Origin: Frateuria aurantia DSM 6220
Lineage (GTDB): Bacteria; Pseudomonadota; Gammaproteobacteria; Xanthomonadales; Rhodanobacteraceae
Direction of reading: 5' to 3'
Length of the DNA stretch: 64,000 bases
Assembly: GCF_000242255.2 (NCBI RefSeq)
Contig: NC_017033.1
Location: forward strand, 620,001 to 684,000
Shown here one piece after another: positions 10,647-18,800 of the stretch; position 1 is the first letter of the stretch, and the number at the start of each line of letters is the position of its first letter. The position numbers were made by a program, and so were the translations under genes. The notes beneath the pieces were generated by a model. The model saw only the letters and a program-made list of their open reading frames with translations. It was not told where the DNA came from and did no database searches.

Positions 10647-11732
10647 ATGGCACAACTGGACATTCACGAGCTGAGCAAGTCCTTCGACGCCACCGAGGTG
10701 ATCAAGGGCGTGAACCTGACGATCGAAGATCACGAATTCTGCGTGTTTCTTGGGCCTTCCGGTTGCGGCAAGTCGACCATGCTGCGACTGATTGCCGGTC
10801 TGGAGGACGTCAGCGCCGGTCGCTTGCAGCTGGCCGGGCGGGACATCACCCACTTGCCGGCGGTCAAGCGCAATCTGGCGATGGTGTTCCAGTCCTATGC
10901 CTTGTATCCGCATATGAATGTGCGCCAGAACCTGTCCTTCGCCCTGAAGCTGGCCGGCATGGCACCGGACCGGATCGATGCCAAGGTGGCCCGTACCGCG
11001 CGGACCCTGGGGCTGGAGGGGCTGATGGAGCGCAAGCCGGCGGCGCTGTCCGGCGGGCAACGGCAGCGGGTGGCGATCGGCCGGGCGATTGTCCGCGAGC
11101 CGGAGCTGTTTCTGTTCGACGAACCGCTGTCGAATCTGGATGCGGCCCTGCGCGCGCAGACCCGCCTGGAAATCGCCCGCCTGCACCGCGAACTGCATGC
11201 CACCACCATCTATGTGACCCACGATCAGGTCGAGGCCATGACCTTGGCCGACAAGGTGGTGATCTTCAACGGGGGCCGGGTCGAGCAGGTAGGAGCGCCG
11301 CTGACCTTGTTCCAGCAGCCGGCCAACCGTTTCGTGGCGGCTTTTCTGGGCATGCCGCAGATGAGTTTTCTCGACGTGATCGTCGATGACGGCAGTCTGC
11401 GCCTGCCTGGTGGCCAACGGCTGCTGGCGCCGGCAGCGCTGGATCTGGCCACGGCCGGCGGCGGGCTCAGTCTGGGCATGCGGCCCGATCAGGTGCGACT
11501 GCTGGCCGAGCCGACGCCGCAGGCACTACCCTGCACGGTGGAGGTGGTCGAGCGGCTGGGCAGCGACAGCTTCGTGTATACCGCGGTACCGGGAGCCGGG
11601 TCGGTCACGGTGCGGGCGAGCGGCAGCGATCCGGTGGCGGCAGGTGATCGGCGCTGGCTCGATCTGGATGTATCGCGCTGCCATGTTTTTTCCGATTCAG
11701 GTCAAGCGATCTATCATCCCGCCGTCCACTGA
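10647..11732 (+). CDS. Polyol ABC transporter ATP-binding protein
   Basis: A 361-residue ATPase of the MalK/UgpC/SmoK class. Walker A is GPSGCGKST, the Q-loop region is MVFQSYALYPHM, the signature is LSGGQRQRVAIGRAI, Walker B is LFLFDEPLSNLD, and the switch His is in TIYVTHDQVEAM. The last third (about residues 240-361) is the regulatory OB-fold (TOBE) domain found in importer ATPases for carbohydrates. It completes a full importer and is followed at once by the dehydrogenase gene. Confidence 0.95.
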   Translation: MAQLDIHELSKSFDATEVIKGVNLTIEDHEFCVFLGPSGCGKSTMLRLIAGLEDVSAGRLQLAGRDITHLPAVKRNLAMVFQSYALYPHMNVRQNLSFALKLAGMAPDRIDAKVARTARTLGLEGLMERKPAALSGGQRQRVAIGRAIVREPELFLFDEPLSNLDAALRAQTRLEIARLHRELHATTIYVTHDQVEAMTLADKVVIFNGGRVEQVGAPLTLFQQPANRFVAAFLGMPQMSFLDVIVDDGSLRLPGGQRLLAPAALDLATAGGGLSLGMRPDQVRLLAEPTPQALPCTVEVVERLGSDSFVYTAVPGAGSVTVRASGSDPVAAGDRRWLDLDVSRCHVFSDSGQAIYHPAVH

Positions 11733-11749
11733 AGGTCTCCGGCAAACAT

Positions 11750-13261
11750 ATGTCTCCCCTCAATGCCTGCACCCTGAACTCGCTGCCTGTCGCCATCGAG
11801 CGCCCTGGCTATGATCGCGCCGGTATCCGTCCCGGCATTGCCCATATCGGCGTCGGCGCTTTTCATCGGGCCCACCTCGCGGTGTATCTCGACCAGTGCC
11901 TGGCACAGGCCGATCAGGCCGAATGGGGGCTGCTGGGCATCAATCTGCTGGAGCATGACCGGCCGCTGGCCACCGCCCTGCAGGCCCAGGACGGCCTCTA
12001 CAGCGTCACCGCGCTGTCGCCGGATGGCGAGGCCCGCAGTCAGGTGATCGGGGCGATGGTGGAATACCTGTACGCACCGGACCAGCCGGGCCGGGTGCTG
12101 GAGCGGCTGGCCGATCCGGCCATCCGGATCGTCTCGCTGACGATCACCGAGGGTGGCTATCTGATCGATCACAAGGGGCGCTTCCAGCTGGAAGATGCCA
12201 CCGTGCAGCACGATCTGGCCTCGCCGCAGACGCCGGAGGGTGTGTTCGGCTATCTGATCGGGGCACTGGCTTTGCGGCGCCAGCGCGGCATCGCCCCGTT
12301 CACGGTCATGTCCTGTGACAATCTCCGGCACAATGGCAGCCAGGCCCGGCGCGCCTGTCTGGCTTTCGCCGAGGCACTGAATCCTGAGCTGGCCGCCTGG
12401 ATCGCCGAGCATGTGGCGTTTCCCAATGCGATGGTGGATCGCATCACGCCGGCGACCACGCCGGAAGTGCGCGAGCGTCTGAATGCGCTGACCGGGCTGG
12501 ACGATCAGGCCCCGGTGCTGTGCGAGGATTTCGTGCAGTGGGTGCTGGAAGATCGTTTCGCGACCGGCCGGCCGGCCTTCGAGCGGGTCGGAGTGCAACT
12601 GGTCAGCGATGTGACTCCGTATGAGGAAGCCAAGATCCGCTTGCTGAACGGCGCACATCAGATGCTGTCGTATCCTGCGTTTCTGGCCGGACTGCGCCAG
12701 GTCGACGTGGCCTTGCATGATCCCTTGTTCCACGATTATCTGCGTGATTTCCTGGATCAGGATGCCGGCATCTGGTTGCACAGCCTGCCCGGCATGGAGC
12801 TGGACAGCTACAAGGCCCTGCTGCTGCGCCGGTTCGGCAATCATGCCATTGCCGACCAGCTGGCACGGCTGTGCCTGGATGGCGGCTCCAAGCTGCCCGG
12901 TTTTCTGTTGCCGACCCTGGAAGCCTGTCTGGCCAACGGACGCGATGCGCGGCGACTGGCCTATCTGCTGGCGTGCTACGACGTGTATCTGAAGCGTGGC
13001 ACCGATGATGCGGGCGAGGCCTTCGAGCTGCGCGAACCCAATGCCATGGAGTTGCTGGAACCGATCATCCACAGTGATTCGCCGCTGACGCTGCTGCAGA
13101 ATCCGGTGCTGGTAGGCGCGCGGGCGGCCAGGGATATCCGCTTTGTCAGCCAGTATCTGGCCTTGCATCGTGCAGTGACGGAACACGGCGCCCGGCGGAG
13201 CTTGGAGCAGCTGGAGCGGATCGCTGATTCGGCCGCCACCGAGGCGGCGGCCGCCGGTTGA
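11750..13261 (+). CDS. Mannitol dehydrogenase family protein (mannitol 2-dehydrogenase-like)
   Basis: A 503-residue polyol dehydrogenase of the long-chain mannitol/fructuronate family. It should oxidise an imported hexitol or pentitol to the ketose with NAD, for example mannitol to fructose. Family marks are the nucleotide-binding start IAHIGVGAFHRAHLA, the block SLTITEGGYLID, and the active-site helix KIRLLNGAHQMLSYPAF with the catalytic Lys, Asn and His pattern. The position as last gene of the ABC cassette supports polyol oxidation. D-arabinitol 4-dehydrogenase is the main alternative. The stop codon lies within a short inverted repeat (GCCGGTTGAACCGGC), and the next gene converges 13 bases away. 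Confidence 0.9.
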   Translation: MSPLNACTLNSLPVAIERPGYDRAGIRPGIAHIGVGAFHRAHLAVYLDQCLAQADQAEWGLLGINLLEHDRPLATALQAQDGLYSVTALSPDGEARSQVIGAMVEYLYAPDQPGRVLERLADPAIRIVSLTITEGGYLIDHKGRFQLEDATVQHDLASPQTPEGVFGYLIGALALRRQRGIAPFTVMSCDNLRHNGSQARRACLAFAEALNPELAAWIAEHVAFPNAMVDRITPATTPEVRERLNALTGLDDQAPVLCEDFVQWVLEDRFATGRPAFERVGVQLVSDVTPYEEAKIRLLNGAHQMLSYPAFLAGLRQVDVALHDPLFHDYLRDFLDQDAGIWLHSLPGMELDSYKALLLRRFGNHAIADQLARLCLDGGSKLPGFLLPTLEACLANGRDARRLAYLLACYDVYLKRGTDDAGEAFELREPNAMELLEPIIHSDSPLTLLQNPVLVGARAARDIRFVSQYLALHRAVTEHGARRSLEQLERIADSAATEAAAAG

Positions 13262-13274
13262 ACCGGCTCCGGCT

Positions 13275-14393
13275 TCAGCGCACGGTGGCGTAGCCGCCCG
13301 GCACGCCATCGGGGCTGAGGGTGAGTTGCCACAACTGGTCGCGACGGCTGCGGAACACGGCCGCCGAGACGCCCAGATAGAAATGCCACATGCGACGGAA
13401 CCGCTCGTCGTAGCGTGTCCTGAGTTCGGGCCAGGCTGCATCGAAGTTGGCGCGCCAGGCCATCAGCGTGGTGTCGTAGTCGGCCCCGAAATTGTGCCAG
13501 TCCTCCACCACGAAGCGATTCTGCAGGGCGCGGGTGACCTGGCTGGCGGCCGGAATCATGGAATTGGGAAAGATGTATTTCTCGATCCACGGGTCGGGCT
13601 GGCCGGGGCGGGCATGGCTGCCGATGGTGTGCAGCAGCACCAGCCCATCGGCCTTGACGCAGCGACGGGCGACATCGAACCAGCTGCGGTAGTTGCGGGC
13701 ACCGACATGTTCGAACATCCCGATGGACATTACGGCGTCGAAGGACTCGTGCAGTTCGCGGTAATCCTGCAGCCGGATCTCGATCGGCAGGTCCTTGCAC
13801 AGTTCGCGGGCATAGTCGGCCTGCTCCTGCGAAATGGTGACGCCGACGCCGCTGACGCCATAGTGCTCGGCGGCATACTTCAGGGCTTCGCCCCAGCCGC
13901 AGCCGATGTCCAGCAGGCGTTGACCGGGTTGCAGATGCAGCTTGCGGCAGATCAGGTCGAGCTTGGCGGCCTGGGCATCATCGAGATTGTCGCTGTCGGC
14001 CCAGTAGCCGCAGGAATAGACCAGCCGCCGGCCCAGCATGGCCTGGAACAGATCATTGCCCAGATCGTAATGGACCTTGCCGACTTCGAAGGCGTGCAGG
14101 CCGCGCTGGCGATTGAAGAACCTGGCTTTCAGATGGGTCAGCAAGGTATCGAGATTGCGCAGTTTCTCATCCAGATGACCGCGCAGGATCAAGGTGAAAA
14201 ATCCGGGCAGATCCGCCACATCCCACCAGCCGTCCATATAGGCCTCGCCGAGGCCCAGGGAGCCGTGGGCGAAAACCTGCTGGTACAGTGCCGGATTGTG
14301 GACTTGCAGGTCGGTCTGGCGCTCGCCATTGATCCGGATATCGGCAAACTTCAGCAGATCGGCGGCGCGTTGCTTCAGCGTATCCTGACTCAT
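13275..14393 (-). CDS. cfa: Cyclopropane-fatty-acyl-phospholipid synthase
   Basis: A 372-residue SAM-dependent enzyme that adds a methylene bridge to double bonds of membrane phospholipid acyl chains, linked to acid and stationary-phase tolerance. The SAM site is LLDIGCGWGEALKYAAEHYG. Other marks are HYDLGNDLFQAML, YSCGYW, IGMFEHVG, the block GSHARPGQPDPWIEKYIFP, and the C-terminal MWHFYLGVSAAVFRSR. I chose ATG 14393, preceded by GAGGGA; a frame open further upstream encodes low-complexity Ser/Arg/Pro residues and is unlikely to be translated. Divergent from the LysR gene. Confidence 0.93.
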   Translation of the reverse strand: MSQDTLKQRAADLLKFADIRINGERQTDLQVHNPALYQQVFAHGSLGLGEAYMDGWWDVADLPGFFTLILRGHLDEKLRNLDTLLTHLKARFFNRQRGLHAFEVGKVHYDLGNDLFQAMLGRRLVYSCGYWADSDNLDDAQAAKLDLICRKLHLQPGQRLLDIGCGWGEALKYAAEHYGVSGVGVTISQEQADYARELCKDLPIEIRLQDYRELHESFDAVMSIGMFEHVGARNYRSWFDVARRCVKADGLVLLHTIGSHARPGQPDPWIEKYIFPNSMIPAASQVTRALQNRFVVEDWHNFGADYDTTLMAWRANFDAAWPELRTRYDERFRRMWHFYLGVSAAVFRSRRDQLWQLTLSPDGVPGGYATVR

Positions 14394-14587
14394 CTTGTCC
14401 CTCGGCGTTCGGCGGATGGTTCGCGACGGCGGCGATGGTCGCGACGGGCTTCTCGAAGTGACTGTGTCAGTGTACCCCATCGATGAGGACATGCCAGAGG
14501 GGGCAGGCAACCTCCGCGGCCCATCCCGGAGGGCAGGCGACTATACTTGGCGCTTGTTGACGTTCTCTGTACACAGGACCTGTGGTC

Positions 14588-15457
14588 ATGGAATTGAGTC
14601 ATCTGCGGGTATTCGTCGAAGTCGCCACCACGGGTTCGATCTCGGCCGCTTCGCGGACCCTGCATCGGGTGCCGTCGAATCTGTCGGTACGGATCCAGCA
14701 ACTGGAGGCGGATCTGGGGTGCCAGCTGTTTCTGAGGGATCGCCAGCGCCTGCGCCTTGCACCGGCTGGCGCGCGACTGCTGGACCATGCCCGCAAGATC
14801 CTGGCGCTGTGCGAAGAGGCCCGCTCGCTGGCACAGGACGACAGTCCGGCCGGCCCCCTGGCGCTGGCCGTACTGGACGTGGGCCTGGTCAGCCGGGTGC
14901 CGCGGGTGCTGGCTGGCTATCGGCAGGCCTATCCCGAGGTCGCGGTCAGCCTGCACAGCGGCATGTCCGGTGAGGTCGAGCAGCTGGTGCTCGACGGCCA
15001 GGTGGAGTTGGGGCTGTCCGACGGGCCGCTGGCGCGAGCCGGTCTGGAGCAGGCCTGGGCTTTCGACGAGGAGCTGTATCTGGTCACCGCCGTCGATCAC
15101 GGGGCCGTGCGCAGCGTCGGACAGATGACGGGCCGCGAGTTCTACAGCTTCGGCCGCAACTGCTCGTATCGACTGCGGCTGGAAGCCTGGCTGGAGCAAG
15201 GGGGCCAGACGCCGCGGATCACCGAAATGGAATCCTACCAATCGATTCTGGCCTGCGTCAGCGCCGGCACCGGGGTCGCCTGGGTGCCGCAGTCGGTGCT
15301 GCAGGCCTTGCCCGCCGACTATCCGATCAGGACGCATCGACTGGGAGCGGCCGGTCACAGCAGCCAGTATTTCTTCTGGCGCAAGGCCGGCCTCAGCGGC
15401 AATGCCCTGCGTTTCATGCACCTGTTCAAACAATACGAGAAGGACCGGCCGGACTGA
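14588..15457 (+). CDS. LysR-family transcriptional regulator
   Basis: A 289-residue LysR regulator. The helix-turn-helix spans about residues 15-60 (ATTGSISAASRTLHRVPSNLSVRIQQLE); the remainder is the periplasmic-binding-like sensor domain. It resembles PtrR/YneJ-type regulators, which sit beside aldehyde dehydrogenase genes, and here it converges on an AldA-like dehydrogenase gene; that link is an inference. The stop codon is in the loop of a perfect 11-bp hairpin. ATG 14588 is used; GTG 14582 is in frame two codons upstream. Confidence 0.88.
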   Translation: MELSHLRVFVEVATTGSISAASRTLHRVPSNLSVRIQQLEADLGCQLFLRDRQRLRLAPAGARLLDHARKILALCEEARSLAQDDSPAGPLALAVLDVGLVSRVPRVLAGYRQAYPEVAVSLHSGMSGEVEQLVLDGQVELGLSDGPLARAGLEQAWAFDEELYLVTAVDHGAVRSVGQMTGREFYSFGRNCSYRLRLEAWLEQGGQTPRITEMESYQSILACVSAGTGVAWVPQSVLQALPADYPIRTHRLGAAGHSSQYFFWRKAGLSGNALRFMHLFKQYEKDRPD

Positions 15458-15469
15458 GCCGGCCGGTCC
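15442..15469. terminator. Perfect hairpin over the LysR stop codon, shared by convergent genes
   Basis: GGACCGGCCGG and CCGGCCGGTCC form an 11-bp stem around a six-base loop that contains the TGA stop of the LysR gene. The convergent aldehyde dehydrogenase gene ends 15 bases away. No T-run follows on either side, so it is a compact two-way 3'-end structure rather than a textbook intrinsic terminator. Confidence 0.5.
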
Positions 15470-15484
15470 CGGGGTACCTGGCGT

Positions 15485-16945
15485 TCAGTCGCGGGCCTTG
15501 GCCGCATTCAGATACACGGTCTTGTGGCGGCTGTAGGCATCCAGCCCGTACTTGCCGTCTTCACCGCCCAGGCCACTGTCGCCATAGCCATGGTGGAAAC
15601 CCTGGGCCGCCTCGCCGCCTTCGCGGTTGACATAGATCTCGCCGAAATCCAGGTCCGTGCTCAGCCGCATCAGATACTGCAGATTGTTGGTGAACACATA
15701 GGCCGACAGACCGTAATCGGAAGCATTGGCCAGTTGCAGGGCATGCTCGAAGTCCTTGACCTTGAACAGGCTCAGCACCGGGCCGAACACCTCCTGGCGG
15801 GCGATGTCCATCTCGCCGGTCACGCCGTCCAGCACCGTCGGCGCATAGTAGTGGCCCCGGTCATAGGCCTCCCCGTGCAGACGTTCGCCGCCTGTCAGCA
15901 GGCGGGCACCTTGCTGGCGGGCGCGCTGGACCATGGCATCGACCTTCTCCAGCTCGCCGGCGCTGACCTTGGGACCCATCTCGGTATCCGCGGCCAGCGG
16001 ATCGCCGACTTTCAGGGTCTTGACCCGGGCCAGCAATTTTTCCACGAAGCGGTCGTAGATGCTGGCATGGACCAGGGTCCTTTCATTGCTGGTGCAGATC
16101 TGGCCGGCATTCTGGAAGCGGGCCTTGACCGCCGCCTCGACTGCGGCATCCAGATCGGCATCCTCCATCACGATAAACGGGGCCTTGCCGCCCAGTTCCA
16201 GACGGACTTCCTTCAGGGTGTCGGCGGCGGCGGCCATGATCTTCTTGCCGGCGGCAGTGCTGCCGGTCATGGTCACCAGCTTGACCTTGGGGCTGGCGAC
16301 CAGTCGCTGACCGACCTCGATGCCGCCGGTGACGATATTGATCACGCCCGGCGGGAAACCGGCTTCCTTGATCAGGCCGGCCAGCGCCAGACCGGTCAGC
16401 GGGGTCAGTTCGTGCGGCTTCAGCACCACGGTATTGCCGGCGGCCAGGGCCGGGCCCAGCTTGCGGCCCAGCAGTGCGGCGGGGAAGTTCCAGGCGGCGA
16501 TGCCGGCGATCACGCCATGCGGCAGACGCTGGATCAGGATCTGTTCGCCGCTGCGGCTGCCGGGAATGATGTCGCCTTCGATACGGCGTGCGTTTTCGGC
16601 GGCGAAACGGATCAGGTCGATGCAGTAGTTCAGCTCGCCCTGGGCTTCTTTCAGCGGCTTGCCCATTTCCCGGGTGATGGTATGGGCCAGCGCATCGCGG
16701 TCGCGCTCGATCAGCTGGTTGAGCTTCAGCAGCAGGTTGGCACGCGACAAGGCCGTGGTCAGGCGCCAGGAGGCGAAGGCCTGCTCGGCGGCATCGATGG
16801 CCAGATCGACATCGGCGGCGGTGGCCTCGGTGACGCGACCGAGCAGGTCGCCATTGGCGGGGCTGTGCACTTCGCTGTAGCGGCCGGCGGCAGAGGCCTG
16901 CCAGTCGCCGTTGATGAAAAGCAGATGGGGCGTGCTCGAGGTCAT
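15485..16945 (-). CDS. NAD-dependent aldehyde dehydrogenase (AldA, lactaldehyde/glycolaldehyde type)
   Basis: A 486-residue aldehyde dehydrogenase. The NAD site is MTGSTAAGKKIM, the general-base Glu is in LELGGKAP, and the catalytic Cys is in NAGQICTSNER. The C-terminal block FGEIYVNREGGEAAQGFHHG, with SGLGGEDGKYGLDAY, matches E. coli AldA, which oxidises L-lactaldehyde and glycolaldehyde, better than succinate-semialdehyde or betaine-aldehyde enzymes. ATG 16945 follows an AGGAG; the upstream in-frame extension is Arg/Ser-rich and lacks support. The gene is divergent from the fumarase gene. Confidence 0.88.
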   Translation of the reverse strand: MTSSTPHLLFINGDWQASAAGRYSEVHSPANGDLLGRVTEATAADVDLAIDAAEQAFASWRLTTALSRANLLLKLNQLIERDRDALAHTITREMGKPLKEAQGELNYCIDLIRFAAENARRIEGDIIPGSRSGEQILIQRLPHGVIAGIAAWNFPAALLGRKLGPALAAGNTVVLKPHELTPLTGLALAGLIKEAGFPPGVINIVTGGIEVGQRLVASPKVKLVTMTGSTAAGKKIMAAAADTLKEVRLELGGKAPFIVMEDADLDAAVEAAVKARFQNAGQICTSNERTLVHASIYDRFVEKLLARVKTLKVGDPLAADTEMGPKVSAGELEKVDAMVQRARQQGARLLTGGERLHGEAYDRGHYYAPTVLDGVTGEMDIARQEVFGPVLSLFKVKDFEHALQLANASDYGLSAYVFTNNLQYLMRLSTDLDFGEIYVNREGGEAAQGFHHGYGDSGLGGEDGKYGLDAYSRHKTVYLNAAKARD

Positions 16946-17018
16946 CGCGGATCTCCTGCGATCAGAGGGGGAGGGTCCTGGCCATGCTAGGTGGCCGCCG
17001 GGCGCAAGAAAAACGAAT

Positions 17019-17088
17019 AGTCGTGAACGACTCCTTCTCATTTACGGAACAAGTCGCGACCTTTCGCAGCGCGGATGTCGGCATCCGC
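17019..17088. promoter_or_regulatory. Two inverted repeats in the aldehyde dehydrogenase/fumarase divergent region
   Basis: The 283-base gap between the two divergent genes has AGTCGT-GA-ACGACT (17019-17032) and GCGGATG-TCGG-CATCCGC (17071-17088). The first has the size of a dimer operator; the second could be an operator or a leader hairpin of one transcript. No regulator can be assigned. Confidence 0.35.
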
Positions 17089-17228
17089 AATGCTGCGTTC
17101 GAACATGCCGGGATGTCGGAACGGGGCGGGCTGCGGCACAATAGCGCGCCGGATATTCACCGGGAATGTTCCACTTGCGCTGTGCCTGATGCCAGCGCTG
17201 CCTTTCTACTCCTGTCGAAGCAGCCGCC

Positions 17229-18746
17229 ATGACCATCATCAAGCAAGACGATTTGATCCAGAGCATCGCCGATGCCCTGCAGTACATCAGCTACTACCAC
17301 CCGGTGGACTATATCCGCAATCTCGCCGCCGCCTGGGAGCGCGAGGAAAGCCCTGCGGCCAAGGACGCGATGGCCCAGATCCTGATCAATTCGCGGATGG
17401 CGGCCGAAGGTCACCGCCCGTTGTGTCAGGATACCGGCATTGTCACCGTGTTTCTGAAGATCGGCATGGGCGTACGCTGGGACGGCGCGACCCTCAGCGT
17501 GGAAGAAATGGTCAACGAAGGCGTTCGCCGCGCCTATCTGGACCCGGACAACAAGCTGCGCGCCTCGGTGCTGGCCGATCCGGCCGGCAAGCGGACCAAT
17601 ACCCGCGACAACACCCCGGCGGTGATCAATGTCTCGGTGGTGCCGGGCGATACCCTGGATGTGATCGTGGCGGCCAAGGGTGGTGGTTCCGAGGCCAAGA
17701 GCAAGTTCGTGATGCTCAATCCCTCCGACTCCATCGTCGACTGGGTGCTCAAGACCGTGCCGACCATGGGCGCCGGCTGGTGTCCGCCGGGCATGCTGGG
17801 CATCGGCATCGGCGGTACCGCCGAAAAGGCGATGCTGCTGGCCAAGGAATCGCTGATGGATCCGATCGATATCCAGGATCTGATCGCCCGGGGTCCAGCC
17901 AATCGCGCCGAAGAGCTGCGTCTGGAACTGTACGACAAGGTCAATGCGCTGGGCATCGGTGCCCAGGGCCTGGGCGGTCTGACCACGGTGCTGGACATCA
18001 AGATCAAGGATTATCCCACCCATGCCGCGAATCTGCCGGTGGCGATGATTCCCAACTGCGCCGCCACCCGCCATGCCCATTTCGTGCTGGACGGCTCCGG
18101 CCCGGTGGCACTGGATCCGCCGTCGCTGGAGGACTGGCCCAAGCTGACCTATGACACCAGCAAGGGCCGGCGGGTCAATCTGGATACGGTCACCCGCGAG
18201 GAAGTGGCCAGCTGGAAGCCGGGTGAAGTGCTGCTGCTGAACGGCAAGCTGCTGACCGGTCGCGATGCCGCCCACAAGCGGATGACCGAGATGCTCAACC
18301 GCGGCGAGAAGCTGCCGGTGGATTTCACCAACCGTTTTATCTACTACGTCGGCCCGGTGGATCCGGTACGTGACGAAGTCGTCGGACCGGCCGGTCCCAC
18401 CACCGCTACCCGGATGGACAAGTTCACCCGCCAGATGCTGGAGCAGACCGGCCTGCTGGGCATGGTCGGCAAGGCAGAGCGCGGTCCGGCCGCGATCGAG
18501 GCGATCCGCGACAACCAGGCGGTCTATCTGATGGCCGTCGGCGGCGCCGCCTATCTGGTCTCCAAGGCGATCAAGTCCAGCAAGGTGCTGGCCTTTGCCG
18601 ATCTGGGCATGGAAGCGATCTACGAATTCGAGGTCAAGGACATGCCGGTCACCGTGGCCGTCGATTCGGCCGGTACCTCGGTGCACCAGACCGGACCGCG
18701 CGAATGGCAGGCCCGCATCGGCAAGATTCCGGTGGTGGTGGCCTGA
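17229..18746 (+). CDS. Class I fumarate hydratase (4Fe-4S)
   Basis: A 505-residue iron-sulfur fumarase converting fumarate to malate in the TCA cycle. The three cluster-binding cysteines are visible: C66 in PLCQDTG, C185 in GWCPPG and C277 in PNCAATRH. The alpha domain (about 1-290) holds GGGSEAKSKFVML; the beta domain (about 330-505) holds LLLNGKLLTGRDAAHKRM and GPTTATRMDKFT. Class I enzymes are oxygen- and iron-sensitive, unlike class II FumC. The numeric suffix (A or B) cannot be assigned. Confidence 0.95.
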   Translation: MTIIKQDDLIQSIADALQYISYYHPVDYIRNLAAAWEREESPAAKDAMAQILINSRMAAEGHRPLCQDTGIVTVFLKIGMGVRWDGATLSVEEMVNEGVRRAYLDPDNKLRASVLADPAGKRTNTRDNTPAVINVSVVPGDTLDVIVAAKGGGSEAKSKFVMLNPSDSIVDWVLKTVPTMGAGWCPPGMLGIGIGGTAEKAMLLAKESLMDPIDIQDLIARGPANRAEELRLELYDKVNALGIGAQGLGGLTTVLDIKIKDYPTHAANLPVAMIPNCAATRHAHFVLDGSGPVALDPPSLEDWPKLTYDTSKGRRVNLDTVTREEVASWKPGEVLLLNGKLLTGRDAAHKRMTEMLNRGEKLPVDFTNRFIYYVGPVDPVRDEVVGPAGPTTATRMDKFTRQMLEQTGLLGMVGKAERGPAAIEAIRDNQAVYLMAVGGAAYLVSKAIKSSKVLAFADLGMEAIYEFEVKDMPVTVAVDSAGTSVHQTGPREWQARIGKIPVVVA

Positions 18747-18789
18747 GATCCGGGCCGTCCCTGTCCGAGCGGGCAGGGACGGCCGGATC
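18747..18789. terminator. Long GC-rich hairpin between convergent fumarase and S9 peptidase genes
   Basis: A 16-bp stem (GATCCGG-CCGTCCCTG with one bulged G) pairs with CAGGGACGG-CCGGATC. It begins right after the fumarase stop codon and ends 11 bases before the end of the convergent peptidase gene. There is no T-run. It is placed to end or protect both transcripts. Confidence 0.55.
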
Positions 18790-18800
18790 GAGCAGGCCGA

